A stretch of 64,000 nt of DNA from Saccharibacillus sp. O23. GTDB taxonomy: Bacteria; Bacillota; Bacilli; Paenibacillales; Paenibacillaceae. A program made the translations under genes and the position numbers. The stretch covers positions 186,001 through 250,000 of the forward strand of contig NZ_NJDE01000025.1 in the NCBI RefSeq assembly GCF_002205895.1. Reading direction: 5' to 3'. The notes beneath the pieces are model-generated. The model did no database searches. It had not been told where the DNA came from and saw nothing but the letters and a program-made list of their open reading frames with translations. Positions 9,843 to 18,174 of the stretch are shown one piece after another. How positions within the stretch are numbered: position 1 is the stretch's first letter; each line of letters starts with the position of its first letter.

Positions 9843-11506
9843 CCGTTCCATCTCCATCCTGCCGGATATTCGTTTTTCAATACGCCTGCCGCCCATTTGC
9901 CCCAGCCGACGGAATAGCCGTCGATCGACACCAGCACGTAGCCTTTGGCATCCGTTCCCTCGGCGCGCGCGACGCGTTCTGCGCCGAACGTCAGCGTCTC
10001 GCCTTTGAGATACGAGACGGCTTCCGGCAGCGCGGAGCTGAGATTCAGCGTACGCGCCGATTCGATTGGTTTCAAAGCGGCGGCCAGAGCGTTCGACGGA
10101 ACAAAGCGGCCGCCGGATTTGACCATGCCCAGTTGGAAGCCGGAGCGGCGAACCTTCAGGCCGAGCAGCCGCGCCGGCTCCACCGGGCAGGCGTACGCGT
10201 AGTCGCCGGAGATCAGCAGCGTGCCGTAGAGCGGCGCGGTAAGCTGCGCCGCCAGGAATTCCAGGCACGCGCGACGCACGTCGCCTTCGGACGCTTCTTC
10301 GCGGACGTAGGCGGCTTTGCTTTGTCCGCGAGCTTGGCGCGCGGACTTGTCTTCGCGGCGCGGCGATCCGGCGCCGCGCCCTTGAGGGCGGCCCTTTCCT
10401 TTGGGGCCGCCCGCGCGCCCGCCGGCTTCGGCGGCGGGCAGGTCTTCCCCGGCCCCGATGATCGGGCCGGGAGCACTTCCGGCGGCGCTGTCCGGCCGCG
10501 CCGCCCGCTCGCCCGTGTGCTCCAGCACGCACACGAAATGCCCTTCGCCTTCGGCGAGATGCGGCCAGATGCGCGCCGCCCGCGCCGTCGGCGCGAGCGC
10601 TCCCGGCCGCGCGAGCAGCGGCTCTCCGCCTTGAGCCGCTTCGTGCAGCAGCGGCGACAGCCCGCCGCCGCTCTCGACCAATTCGGCCGCCCATTCCGGC
10701 CGACCCGGAGCGAACAGCGGCGAATGCGGCAATTCGCCTACGACGAATTCCGGATGGCGCGCGAGGAACAGCGCGATCATCGCTTCGTTCTCTTCCGGCG
10801 AGAACGTGCAGGTCGAATACACGATGCGTCCTCCCGGCGCCAGCATCGACGCCACCGTATCCAGAATGTCCCGCTGCATCACGGTGCAGACTTCGACCGA
10901 ATGCTTCTCCCATTGGCGAACCGCATCCGGGTCTTTGCGGAACATGCCTTCGCCGGAACACGGCGCGTCGACCAAGATCTTGTCGAAGTACGCCGGAAAT
11001 TTCTCGGCGATCCGCTCCGGCGTTTCGTTCAGCACGACGACGTTGCGCGCGCCGCTCATTTCGATGTTTTTGGCCAGCGCTTTGGTCCGTTCGGCGCTGA
11101 TATCGTTCGTCACCAGTACGCCCCGTCCTTGAAGCTTGGCCGCGATCTGCGTCGATTTGCCGCCGGGAGCGGCGCACAGATCCAGTACCCGGTCGCCCGG
11201 TTCGGGCCGAAGCGCTTCGGCCGGCTCCATCGCGCTCGGTTCCTGAATATAATACAATCCCGCATGGTAATACGGATGTTTGCCGGGCCGGTCGTTCTCG
11301 TCGACGTAGAACCCCGTTTCGCACCACGGAATCGGCTTAAGCGCGAACGGGCTGATCGCTGCGAAATCTTCCGTGCCGATCTTCAACGTATTGACGCGGA
11401 TTCCCGCATGGCGGGGCCGTTCGTAGCTGGCGATAAAATCCTCGTATTCGCCGCCGAGCCAGTGCTGCATGCGCGACTGAAACAGCGGCGGAAGCTGGAT
11501 GCTCAT
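9839..11506 (-). CDS. rsmF: RsmF-type 16S rRNA m5C methyltransferase
   Basis: A 555-residue NOL1/NOP2/Sun methyltransferase. The SAM motif DLCAAPGGKS (109-118), the releasing cysteine 183 in DAPCSGEGMF and the catalytic cysteine 233 in YSTCTFSPEENE are all present. The C-terminal part (about 400-555, ending in YSVGWGKWAAG) resembles the RNA-binding tail of Bacillales RsmF proteins. Between them, residues 332-395 form a Gly/Ala/Pro/Arg-rich low-complexity linker that is probably disordered. ATG follows AGGAGGA. Its stop overlaps the start of the pseudouridine synthase gene. The target base is inferred from the family. Confidence 0.9.
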   Translation of the reverse strand: MSIQLPPLFQSRMQHWLGGEYEDFIASYERPRHAGIRVNTLKIGTEDFAAISPFALKPIPWCETGFYVDENDRPGKHPYYHAGLYYIQEPSAMEPAEALRPEPGDRVLDLCAAPGGKSTQIAAKLQGRGVLVTNDISAERTKALAKNIEMSGARNVVVLNETPERIAEKFPAYFDKILVDAPCSGEGMFRKDPDAVRQWEKHSVEVCTVMQRDILDTVASMLAPGGRIVYSTCTFSPEENEAMIALFLARHPEFVVGELPHSPLFAPGRPEWAAELVESGGGLSPLLHEAAQGGEPLLARPGALAPTARAARIWPHLAEGEGHFVCVLEHTGERAARPDSAAGSAPGPIIGAGEDLPAAEAGGRAGGPKGKGRPQGRGAGSPRREDKSARQARGQSKAAYVREEASEGDVRRACLEFLAAQLTAPLYGTLLISGDYAYACPVEPARLLGLKVRRSGFQLGMVKSGGRFVPSNALAAALKPIESARTLNLSSALPEAVSYLKGETLTFGAERVARAEGTDAKGYVLVSIDGYSVGWGKWAAGVLKNEYPAGWRWNG

Positions 11507-11587
11507 GAAACATTCCTCCTGAATAGGGCCGGCCGCGAAGCGGGCCGGCTTCTTTGCTTGACGACGCGCGGCGGCTCGCGAACGCGC

Positions 11588-11640
11588 AAAACGGCCCGCC
11601 CCGCCTCGCGGCGTTCGCCGCCGCCCGGCGGAGCGGGCCA
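11588..11640 (-). terminator. Terminator behind the DUF309 gene
   Basis: A very GC-rich minus-strand stem (GCCCGCTCCGCC with GGCGGGGCGGGC) followed by GTTTTGC, just beyond the stop of the DUF309 gene. It would separate pyrD-relQ-DUF309 from rsmF-rluB. Confidence 0.6.
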
Positions 11641-11658
11641 GTCGTCTTGAATAAAGGA

Positions 11659-12147
11659 TCAGCGATCTTCCGGTTCTTTCGGCTTGGCTTTGGGTCCCCG
11701 GCTGTAATCGGTGCGCATCGGAAGATGCGGCGCGATCCGCTCCTCGGCCGCCCGTACCTGTTCGCGCAGCTCGGGATCGGAGATCTCGATATCGAGCGGA
11801 TAGAACGCGAACGGTTCTTCTTCGTACCGATCCAGCTTCGCGGCATAATCCCGGGCTTCGGCCGTCAACAGATCCAGACGTATGCCCAGACTGTCCGCGG
11901 GATAAGCCGCCAGTTTGCCCAGCGCGCTGTGCATCATCTTGCGCGCGCCCGCGATCTTGTTGTAACGTCGCGCGATGCCGCCGTTACGAAAATGATACAG
12001 CGCCACGGCGATCTGCAGCAGTCCCGAGTACAGCGGGTCGCGTCCGCGCTCCAGCCATAACTCTTCGAGCACTTCGTGGCACTCGAAGTAGTCGCGATCC
12101 CGGTTGAAATACACCAGGAAAGCCACGAACTTCGGTTCAATCTTCAT
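11659..12147 (-). CDS. DUF309 domain protein (YpuF-like)
   Basis: A 162-residue all-alpha protein with the DUF309 signature YFECHEVLEELWL (20-32) and the second helix LLQIAVALYHFRNG, as in B. subtilis YpuF. The invariant H-E pair suggests a metal or ligand pocket, but no activity is established for the family. The C-terminal tail is Lys/Pro/Glu rich. Its ATG lies 11 nt inside the end of relQ, so the two are translationally coupled. This pairing of DUF309 with a small alarmone synthetase is a context clue only. Confidence 0.85.
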   Translation of the reverse strand: MKIEPKFVAFLVYFNRDRDYFECHEVLEELWLERGRDPLYSGLLQIAVALYHFRNGGIARRYNKIAGARKMMHSALGKLAAYPADSLGIRLDLLTAEARDYAAKLDRYEEEPFAFYPLDIEISDPELREQVRAAEERIAPHLPMRTDYSRGPKAKPKEPEDR

Positions 12148-12949
12148 TTTCCGATTCTTCCTGATGTTTGGCGGCCATCAATGCTTTGACTTCCGCCAGC
12201 ATCTCTTTCATGCCGTCGAAATCGCGTTCCAAGAACGCTTCGCTGAATTTCTCCTGATACGAGATCGCTTCCGCCACCAGATGATAGGAATACAAGCGGT
12301 TGATCGTTTTGAGCAGCGTCGAGACGATGTTCGCGTCGTCTTCGAACGTCTTCTGAGCGGCCAGAATCTCTTCGCGGATGCTCGACATCTCGCTGTCGAG
12401 CACCGAAGCGGCCTGCGCCGATTTCTGAAGCCTCAGCCGCATATCGCCCGGCAGGCCGCCGCGGTACTTGTAGTTCAGCGAGTGTTCGATCGTCGCCCAG
12501 AAGTTCATCGCCAGCGTGCGGATCTGAATCTCGGCGAGCACGATCTTCTGTTCCAACGCCGTCTGGATCGGATAACGGATGATCATATGGAAGCTGCGAT
12601 AACCGCTGTCTTTGTAATTGGTGATATAGTCCTTCTCGTACAGCACGGTCAGGTCTTTGCGGGCACGAATGTATTCGGCTACCCGGCGGATATCTTCGAC
12701 GAACTGGCACATGATCCGGATGCCGGCGATGTCTTCGATTCCTTCTTCGAGCTTGTCCATCGGGACGTCGAGCCGCTCGGCTTTCTCCAGAATGCTGGAG
12801 ATCCGTTTGACCCGTCCGGTAACGAACTCGATCGGCGCGTATTCCTCGCGCTTTTTCAGTTCGGAGCGCATCGTTTTGAACTTGACCTTCAATTCTTCGA
12901 CCGTCTGTTCATATGGAAGCAAAAAAGTTTCCCAGTTTCTACCGTCCAT
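12137..12949 (-). CDS. relQ: Small alarmone synthetase RelQ (SAS1/YjbM type)
   Basis: A (p)ppGpp synthetase without hydrolase domain. From the chosen start (MDGRNWETFLLPYEQTVEEL) it is 270 residues and aligns by eye along B. subtilis YjbM: PIEFVTGRVK, DIAGIRIMCQFV, DSGYRSFHMIIRYP and EIQIRTLAMNFWATIEHSLNY. The start at 12949 follows GAGGAGG with 8-nt spacing; the longest ORF adds 16 residues without a ribosome binding site. It is about 60 residues longer than YjbM: an extra acidic helical C-terminus (TLLKTINRLYSYHLVAEA onwards). It lies 31 nt behind pyrD and overlaps the DUF309 gene, so nucleotide synthesis and stringent signalling are co-transcribed. Confidence 0.93.
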   Translation of the reverse strand: MDGRNWETFLLPYEQTVEELKVKFKTMRSELKKREEYAPIEFVTGRVKRISSILEKAERLDVPMDKLEEGIEDIAGIRIMCQFVEDIRRVAEYIRARKDLTVLYEKDYITNYKDSGYRSFHMIIRYPIQTALEQKIVLAEIQIRTLAMNFWATIEHSLNYKYRGGLPGDMRLRLQKSAQAASVLDSEMSSIREEILAAQKTFEDDANIVSTLLKTINRLYSYHLVAEAISYQEKFSEAFLERDFDGMKEMLAEVKALMAAKHQEESENED

Positions 12950-12980
12950 GCTATATGCCTCCTCGTCTTCCTTCACCCTT

Positions 12981-14072
12981 TTAACGGTGGTCGGCACCGA
13001 CCGCTTGGGAAATATGGGTGAACCCGTCTGTGTGCATCAAACGCGACAATCCGGCATGAATCTGCCGGTTGATCTCCGGCCCTTTGTAGATCAGCGCCGT
13101 ATAAATCTCGACCAGACTGGCTCCGGCGCGAATCTTCGCATAAGCGTCCTCCGGCGTGAAGATGCCTCCGCTGCCGACGATCGGCAGGCGGCCTTCCGTC
13201 TGCGCGTATGCCCGCCGCACGATCTCGGTCGAGCGGCCGGTCAGCGGACGGCCGCTGAGACCGCCCGTCTCGCTTCGGTTGGCATGCGCCAGCCCGTCGC
13301 GCGACAGCGTCGTATTGGTCGCGATCAATCCGGACACGCCGCTGGCCGAGATGGCATCCACTGTCTGCTCCAAGTCTGCGTCGCTCAGATCGGGCGCGAT
13401 CTTGACGAACACCGGTTTCGGCGACGCTTCGCCGGCTTGGCGGGACAGTTCGGCCGTTACGGCCGTAAGCAGCGTGCGCAGTTCGTCCCCGTGCTGCAAA
13501 CGCCGCAGGTCCGGCGTATTCGGCGAACTGATGTTCACGATGAAGAAATCCGCGTACGGATACAAGATCCGAATGCAGCGTTCGTAATCGAGATAAGCCT
13601 CCTCGTTGGGCGTCGTCTTGTTCTTGCCGATATTGACGCCGATCGGAACGGGGCGCTCTTTGAGCGCGGCCAGACGCTGCGCCATGTCTTCCGCTCCTTT
13701 GTTGTTGAAGCCCATGCGGTTGACCAGAGCTCCGTCGGGCGGAAGACGGAACAACCGCGGTTGTTCGTTCCCGGGCTGACCGACCGGGGTAACCGTGCCG
13801 ACTTCGAGAAACCCGAAGCCGATCGAAGAAAAGCCGGAGACCGCCTCGGCGTTTTTGTCCAGTCCTGCGGCCAGTCCGACCGGCGACGGGAACGACAGCC
13901 CGGCCACTTCCGTCGCCAGCGCTTCGTCGCGTCCGACGCCGTACATCCCGCGCAGCAGCGTCAGTCCTCCCGGCACGGATGCCGCCCGGCGCATGCCGTC
14001 AATGACGAGATGATGCGCTTTTTCGGGGTCCATCCGGAAAAAAAACGGTTTGGCAAGGCGTTCATACAGCAA
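12981..14072 (-). CDS. pyrD: Dihydroorotate dehydrogenase (quinone), class 2
   Basis: A membrane-associated flavoenzyme that oxidises dihydroorotate to orotate with quinone as acceptor, the fourth step of pyrimidine synthesis. Class 2 is shown by the N-terminal helix YERLAKPFFFRMDPEKAHHL, the LAAGLDKNAEAV FMN loop and the NISSPNTPDLRRLQ motif with the catalytic Ser instead of Cys. The start is proposed at TTG 14072, eight nt behind AGGAG; the ATG at 14105 has no ribosome binding site. Bacilli usually carry a class 1B PyrD inside the pyr operon; this stand-alone class 2 enzyme is linked to relQ instead. Confidence 0.93.
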   Translation of the reverse strand: MLYERLAKPFFFRMDPEKAHHLVIDGMRRAASVPGGLTLLRGMYGVGRDEALATEVAGLSFPSPVGLAAGLDKNAEAVSGFSSIGFGFLEVGTVTPVGQPGNEQPRLFRLPPDGALVNRMGFNNKGAEDMAQRLAALKERPVPIGVNIGKNKTTPNEEAYLDYERCIRILYPYADFFIVNISSPNTPDLRRLQHGDELRTLLTAVTAELSRQAGEASPKPVFVKIAPDLSDADLEQTVDAISASGVSGLIATNTTLSRDGLAHANRSETGGLSGRPLTGRSTEIVRRAYAQTEGRLPIVGSGGIFTPEDAYAKIRAGASLVEIYTALIYKGPEINRQIHAGLSRLMHTDGFTHISQAVGADHR

Positions 14073-14195
14073 AAGGCTCACTCCTATTCTTCTCTTCTCG
14101 CTCATTTAAGTTTACCCGGAACCCGATTAAAAGGAAAGTATTCCGAAGCTCGTTTTTGCCGCCGAACCCTGCATCGAAGATCGTAAAAAGCCTGC

Positions 14196-14223
14196 TTACA
14201 ATCCGGCGAAAAGCGATTACAAT
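14196..14223 (+). promoter_or_regulatory. Sigma-A promoter for the 45-codon gene
   Basis: TTACAA (14196-14201) and TACAAT (14218-14223) with a 16-nt spacer, 33 nt ahead of the small ORF. Confidence 0.55.
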
Positions 14224-14256
14224 AATCGTATACCGATATCAAAGGAGTCGATGACG

Positions 14257-14394
14257 ATGACCGTCAAACGCAAACCGCCTGCTTTGCAGCAGAAAAAAGA
14301 AGAAGTCAACCGCAAAGCCGCCTTATGGATCGGCGGAAGCATCGCGCTGTTTGTTCTTGCGGTAAGCGCCCTGATCGTCTGGGCACAGCTCTGA
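14257..14394 (+). CDS. Small single-pass membrane protein (45 aa)
   Basis: A 45-codon gene encoding a basic N-terminus (MTVKRKPPALQQKKEEVNRK) and one transmembrane helix (about 22-43, AALWIGGSIALFVLAVSALI). AAAGGAG lies 9 nt before the chosen ATG; the ATG two codons earlier is only 3 nt from that site. A promoter precedes it and a terminator follows, so it is an independent gene divergent from pyrD. No family recognised; similar tiny membrane proteins in Bacillales are mostly uncharacterised. Confidence 0.65.
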   Translation: MTVKRKPPALQQKKEEVNRKAALWIGGSIALFVLAVSALIVWAQL

Positions 14395-14434
14395 TCCTTC
14401 TATCGTTCCGGCATCACGGAACGCGCTTTCGGAC

Positions 14435-14471
14435 AAAACCCGGCTTCGGCAACCGCCCGAGCCGGGTTTTT
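14435..14471. terminator. Bidirectional terminator
   Basis: AAACCCGGCT and AGCCGGGTTT arms around a 14-nt loop, with T-runs on both strands. It lies between the plus-strand small gene and the minus-strand L,D-transpeptidase gene. Confidence 0.8.
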
Positions 14472-14496
14472 GAATGCATCCGTACGTAAGAAGCCG

Positions 14497-15843
14497 TCAG
14501 TTCAACCAATGGTACACTTTTTTGTCGTTGGTCTGATCCTGCCGATCCTGCGACTTGAACGGCTGCTTCGCAGTCAGCGTCTTTTCCGGCAGCACGTTGT
14601 CGGTCAGCGTGACTTTGGTGCCGGCCGGCGCCATATCGAACAGTTCTTCGACGTCGTCTTTGTTCATCCGTACGCAGCCGTGCGATTCGTCGCCGCCGAT
14701 GCTGTCCGGCTCGTTCGTCCCGTGGATCGCGTAATCCGTATCCGACAATTGCATGCCCCGGCTGCCGAATTCTCCGTTTGGTTTGCCGTTGGGATTGACC
14801 ACTTTGTCGCTGATCGCATACGTTCCCGTCGGCGTCTTGCTGCCGCCCAAGCCTACTTCGTAATTGCGCAGCAGCACGTTCCCGCTCACCAGAGCCAGAC
14901 GATGGCGGGACCGATCGACGATAATCTCGAGCGGCTGCTCCAGATACGGCTTGCCGCCGAGCGTGGAAACGGCGACGGCGCGGCCTCCTTCCGCCAACGG
15001 CTTCGAAGCCTGCCCGTAAGCTTGGCGTTTCGCCAGCGTCGTCATGGCCGAGAACGAGCGTTTCATCGTCGGGGTCGATCCGGACAACACGTTGTTCGGA
15101 AACGTTCGATTCAGATCGTCCAAGCTCTGCGGCAGTCCGCCTCGGGTTTCCCGGTAAGTCCGGATCGCGGAAGCCAATACCGCAAGGCTTTCTTGTTCGT
15201 TCATCCATGCCTGCGCGGCTTTGCGTTCTTGCGAAGAGGTGTCCGCCTCGCAATCGCAGGTCTTCCGGTCGTAGCTGCGCAGCAGGGTTTCTCCGCGCTT
15301 CAAGCCGGGTTCGATCTTCGCGATCACCGGAAGGTCTTTCTGCCAGAGCAGCCATTTGCCGTCGCGCTTCATGCCCAGAACGGAAGCCGGAACCGCCCTC
15401 CCGTCCTGCAGGTAGCCCGCGGCGGCGGCACCGACCGCATCGGGCCGGCCGGCTTCGGCGGCCGTGAACAGCTCGGGCGGAAGACCGCTTGCGGGCGGCG
15501 CTTGCTCGGCGGCGCTTCGCGGACCGCCGATCCCCGGCGCTTCCGCATAGCGGAATCCGGCCAGCAGCAGCAACACGGCAAGCAAGAGCCAGTTTCGGCG
15601 CTTGGCCGCGCGTTTGGCCCGCCTGTCGGCGGCTTCGCGCAGCTTATGCTCGTATTCGGCCAGAATGTCTTCCGGAACTTGGATGTGTTCGTAGGCTTCG
15701 TAGACTTCCTGCGCCCGGTTGAAGCAGTAGTTCGCTTTCCCCGGCTGGCCGTCGGCTTCGTATTCTTTGCCGAGCAGATACCAAGCCATTTTGTTGTCCG
15801 GGTGTTCGCGCACATAAGTCTTCAAATGAGGAAAACGACTCAC
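14497..15843 (-). CDS. Membrane-anchored L,D-transpeptidase with TPR-like N-terminus
   Basis: A 448-residue YkuD-family protein, expected to cross-link or modify peptidoglycan outside the membrane. A cytoplasmic N-terminal part (1-80) looks like a TPR unit (MAWYLLGKEYEADGQPGKANYCF), then comes one transmembrane helix (84-97), a long variable region, and the catalytic domain with His374 (YAIHGTNEPDSIGG) and SHGCVRM (387-393, nucleophile Cys390). The start codon is GTG behind AAAGGAG. The arrangement of an intracellular TPR linked to an extracellular YkuD domain is typical of Paenibacillaceae proteins; its partner is unknown. Confidence 0.9.
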   Translation of the reverse strand: MSRFPHLKTYVREHPDNKMAWYLLGKEYEADGQPGKANYCFNRAQEVYEAYEHIQVPEDILAEYEHKLREAADRRAKRAAKRRNWLLLAVLLLLAGFRYAEAPGIGGPRSAAEQAPPASGLPPELFTAAEAGRPDAVGAAAAGYLQDGRAVPASVLGMKRDGKWLLWQKDLPVIAKIEPGLKRGETLLRSYDRKTCDCEADTSSQERKAAQAWMNEQESLAVLASAIRTYRETRGGLPQSLDDLNRTFPNNVLSGSTPTMKRSFSAMTTLAKRQAYGQASKPLAEGGRAVAVSTLGGKPYLEQPLEIIVDRSRHRLALVSGNVLLRNYEVGLGGSKTPTGTYAISDKVVNPNGKPNGEFGSRGMQLSDTDYAIHGTNEPDSIGGDESHGCVRMNKDDVEELFDMAPAGTKVTLTDNVLPEKTLTAKQPFKSQDRQDQTNDKKVYHWLN

Positions 15844-15890
15844 GGCCCTTCACTCCTTTGCCCGAAAAATGCGTCCAATTCCGTTTTCGC

Positions 15891-15933
15891 AAAAAAGCGC
15901 CTCCCGCCTGTACGTTCAGGAGAGAGACGCTTT
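15891..15933 (-). terminator. Terminator of the ferredoxin gene
   Basis: Minus-strand arms AAGCGTCTCTC and GGGAGGCGCTT with G-U pairs, followed by TTTT. It lies 40 nt behind the fer stop codon. Confidence 0.7.
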
Positions 15934-15972
15934 ATCCCGGATCTGCCCTGTATTCGGCGCTTGCGAGTCGAA

Positions 15973-16290
<318 letters not shown>

Positions 16291-16326
16291 TCATCCCTCT
16301 AACTATAATATAAACCCTTTTTGATT

Positions 16327-17610
16327 TCAATCGTTCCTAAGGCCTTCCCGCTCTCCGTGAAAAGAAATTCCCGGGGTGCGTCCGGCTTTCATCCGCTTGC
16401 TTCCGTCGTCTTCCAACATCCCGGCCGTCATCAGCGCGTCTTCGCCGAATTTGTCGCGCAGCTTGTCCATGATCTCCGTCAATTTCTCTTTTTTCGGCTG
16501 CCGCTCGTAATCGAACAAATCGAGCTGGATGGCCGCGCTGCTCTTGTCGGTCAGGTTCTGGGCCGCCACGCCCAGCAGACGCACCGCTTTGCCGTCGTTC
16601 CAATGCCGCAGGTACAAAGCTTTCGCTTCGCGGTAAATATCGTCGGCCGCTTCCGTCGGCGTCTCCAGCGTCCGCGAACGGGTGATGGTCTTCATCTCCG
16701 GCGTGCGGATCGTGATCTGCACGGCGCCGGCCAGCAGATGCTGTTTACGCATGCGCCTCGCGACCTGATCGCTCAGATTGAGCAGCACCCGCAGCGCTTC
16801 GGCCGATTCGGTCACGTCGTACGGAAGCGTGGTCGTATGGCCGACCGATTTGCTCGGTTCGGGCACGGACTGCACTTCCGAACGGTCCTGCCCGTTAGCC
16901 GCGCGCTTCATCCAAGCCCCGAATACGCCGAAAGTCGTTTGCAGCCGCTTCTCTTCCGTCCGCGCCAGCTCGCCGATCGTGCGAATCCCCATCCGGCTCA
17001 GCTTTTCCGCCGTTTTCGCGCCCACGCCGAACAGTTCGCCGCACGGTTTATCCCATAAGGTCTGCGGCAGATCGCGGATACGCAGCACCGAGATGCCGTT
17101 CGGCTTTTTCATGTCGGAAGCCATCTTCGCCAGCAGTTTGTTCGGCGCTACCCCGATCGAACACGGCAGCGACAGTTCGTTTTGGATGCGGCGCTGAATC
17201 TCTTCGGCGATCTGGAGCGGCGTGCCGAACTGCTTCGAACCGGTAATGTCCATATAACACTCGTCGATCGACGTCGCTTCGATCATCGGCGTGTAGCTGT
17301 AGAGAATTTCGCGAAAAGCTTTCGAGTAAGCCCGATACAATCGAAAATCCGGCTTGATCAGGATGAGCGAAGGACACAGACGAAGCGCCTGGTTGGCCGT
17401 CATGCCGGTACGGACTCCTTTTCGTCGGGCCGGATAAGAACTGGTGACGACGATCCCGCGCCGCTTCTCGCTGTCGCCGGCGACCGCCGTCATCTTGCCG
17501 CGATACAGCTCCGGATGTTCCGCTTCGTGCACCGAGCAATAGAACGCGTTCATATCGACGTGCAAAATAACCCGTCCTTTCGACGGGTAATAACGGTCCA
17601 CGTCCGTCAT
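16327..17610 (-). CDS. dinB: DNA polymerase IV (Y family)
   Basis: A 427-residue translesion polymerase. The palm carboxylates are Asp19 (HVDMNAFYCSV) and Asp116-Glu117 (SIDECYMDI); thumb HhH (GVGAKTAEKLSRMGIRTIGELA) and little-finger domains follow. Near the C-terminus it carries QLDLFDY, a canonical beta-clamp binding peptide of the Q-L-x-L-F type. Length is slightly above the family mean because of a tail ending in SKRMKAGRTPG. The ATG is preceded by GGAGGAGCG. No LexA-like operator was recognised in the 46 nt separating it from the HxlR gene. Confidence 0.95.
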   Translation of the reverse strand: MTDVDRYYPSKGRVILHVDMNAFYCSVHEAEHPELYRGKMTAVAGDSEKRRGIVVTSSYPARRKGVRTGMTANQALRLCPSLILIKPDFRLYRAYSKAFREILYSYTPMIEATSIDECYMDITGSKQFGTPLQIAEEIQRRIQNELSLPCSIGVAPNKLLAKMASDMKKPNGISVLRIRDLPQTLWDKPCGELFGVGAKTAEKLSRMGIRTIGELARTEEKRLQTTFGVFGAWMKRAANGQDRSEVQSVPEPSKSVGHTTTLPYDVTESAEALRVLLNLSDQVARRMRKQHLLAGAVQITIRTPEMKTITRSRTLETPTEAADDIYREAKALYLRHWNDGKAVRLLGVAAQNLTDKSSAAIQLDLFDYERQPKKEKLTEIMDKLRDKFGEDALMTAGMLEDDGSKRMKAGRTPGISFHGEREGLRND

Positions 17611-17656
17611 GACGCTCCTCCTTTCTCCGCTTTGTTTTCCGGTACGGATCCTGATT

Positions 17657-18013
17657 CTATTTTACACGATTCCGCGCTTCTTCGAGCCGCTCTCCGTAAG
17701 TTTCTCCCCATTCTTTCATGAACAGGATCATCGGTTCGAGCGTGCGGCCGAACGCCGTCAACGAATATTCGACGCGGGGCGGGACTTCGTTGTACGCTTC
17801 GCGGTGCACCAGCCCGTCGCGTTCCAATTCGCGGAGCTGCAAGGTCAGCATGAACGGCGTGATATTCGGATACAGTTTGCGGAATTCGTTGAATCTTCGA
17901 GGACTTTCCAGCAGATGGTACAGCAGGATTCCTTTCCATTTCCCGCTGATCGCGGTCAGCGTCGTGCCGACCGGACATCCTTCGAGCGTAGGCGCGAGTT
18001 TGGTTCGATGCAT
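17657..18013 (-). CDS. HxlR-family transcriptional regulator
   Basis: A 118-residue winged-helix regulator of the HxlR type. It has the conserved N-terminal cysteine (GCPVGTTLTAISGKWKG, Cys13), the recognition helix region FNEFRKLYPNITPFMLTLQL and the wing PPRVEYSLTAFGRTLEPM. Redox or electrophile sensing through that cysteine is known for relatives such as HypR. The gene is divergent from a quinone oxidoreductase gene 161 nt away, the classic arrangement of an HxlR repressor and its target. An imperfect inverted repeat in between could be the operator. Confidence 0.9.
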   Translation of the reverse strand: MHRTKLAPTLEGCPVGTTLTAISGKWKGILLYHLLESPRRFNEFRKLYPNITPFMLTLQLRELERDGLVHREAYNEVPPRVEYSLTAFGRTLEPMILFMKEWGETYGERLEEARNRVK

Positions 18014-18044
18014 CGGATTCCCTCCCTTCGGCGGTACGGTTCAG

Positions 18045-18082
18045 GTACTATTTTTAGAACCCGGTTTGAAAAATCTGCGTAC
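18045..18082. promoter_or_regulatory. Possible HxlR operator in the divergent promoter region
   Basis: GTACTATTTTT (18045-18055) and AAAAATCTGCGTAC (18069-18082) form an imperfect inverted repeat between the two divergent genes. A plus-strand TATACT (18105-18110 region) with TTCTCA 17 nt upstream could serve the oxidoreductase gene. Assignment is positional. Confidence 0.3.
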
Positions 18083-18174
18083 TTCTCAAGTCGGCGCCTT
18101 CTTTCTATACTAGCACATAGCGAACCGGGCCCGGAGCGCGAAACCGCAAAAAGCGAAGAAAGGATGATCGATCC

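Noticed and set aside
9843-11327. A 748-codon open frame running from the pseudouridine synthase gene upstream
   Set aside because: Its upstream part is the Arg/Gly-rich shadow frame of the rsmF gene. The real protein starts at MNQEPKPKSG with an ATGA overlap.
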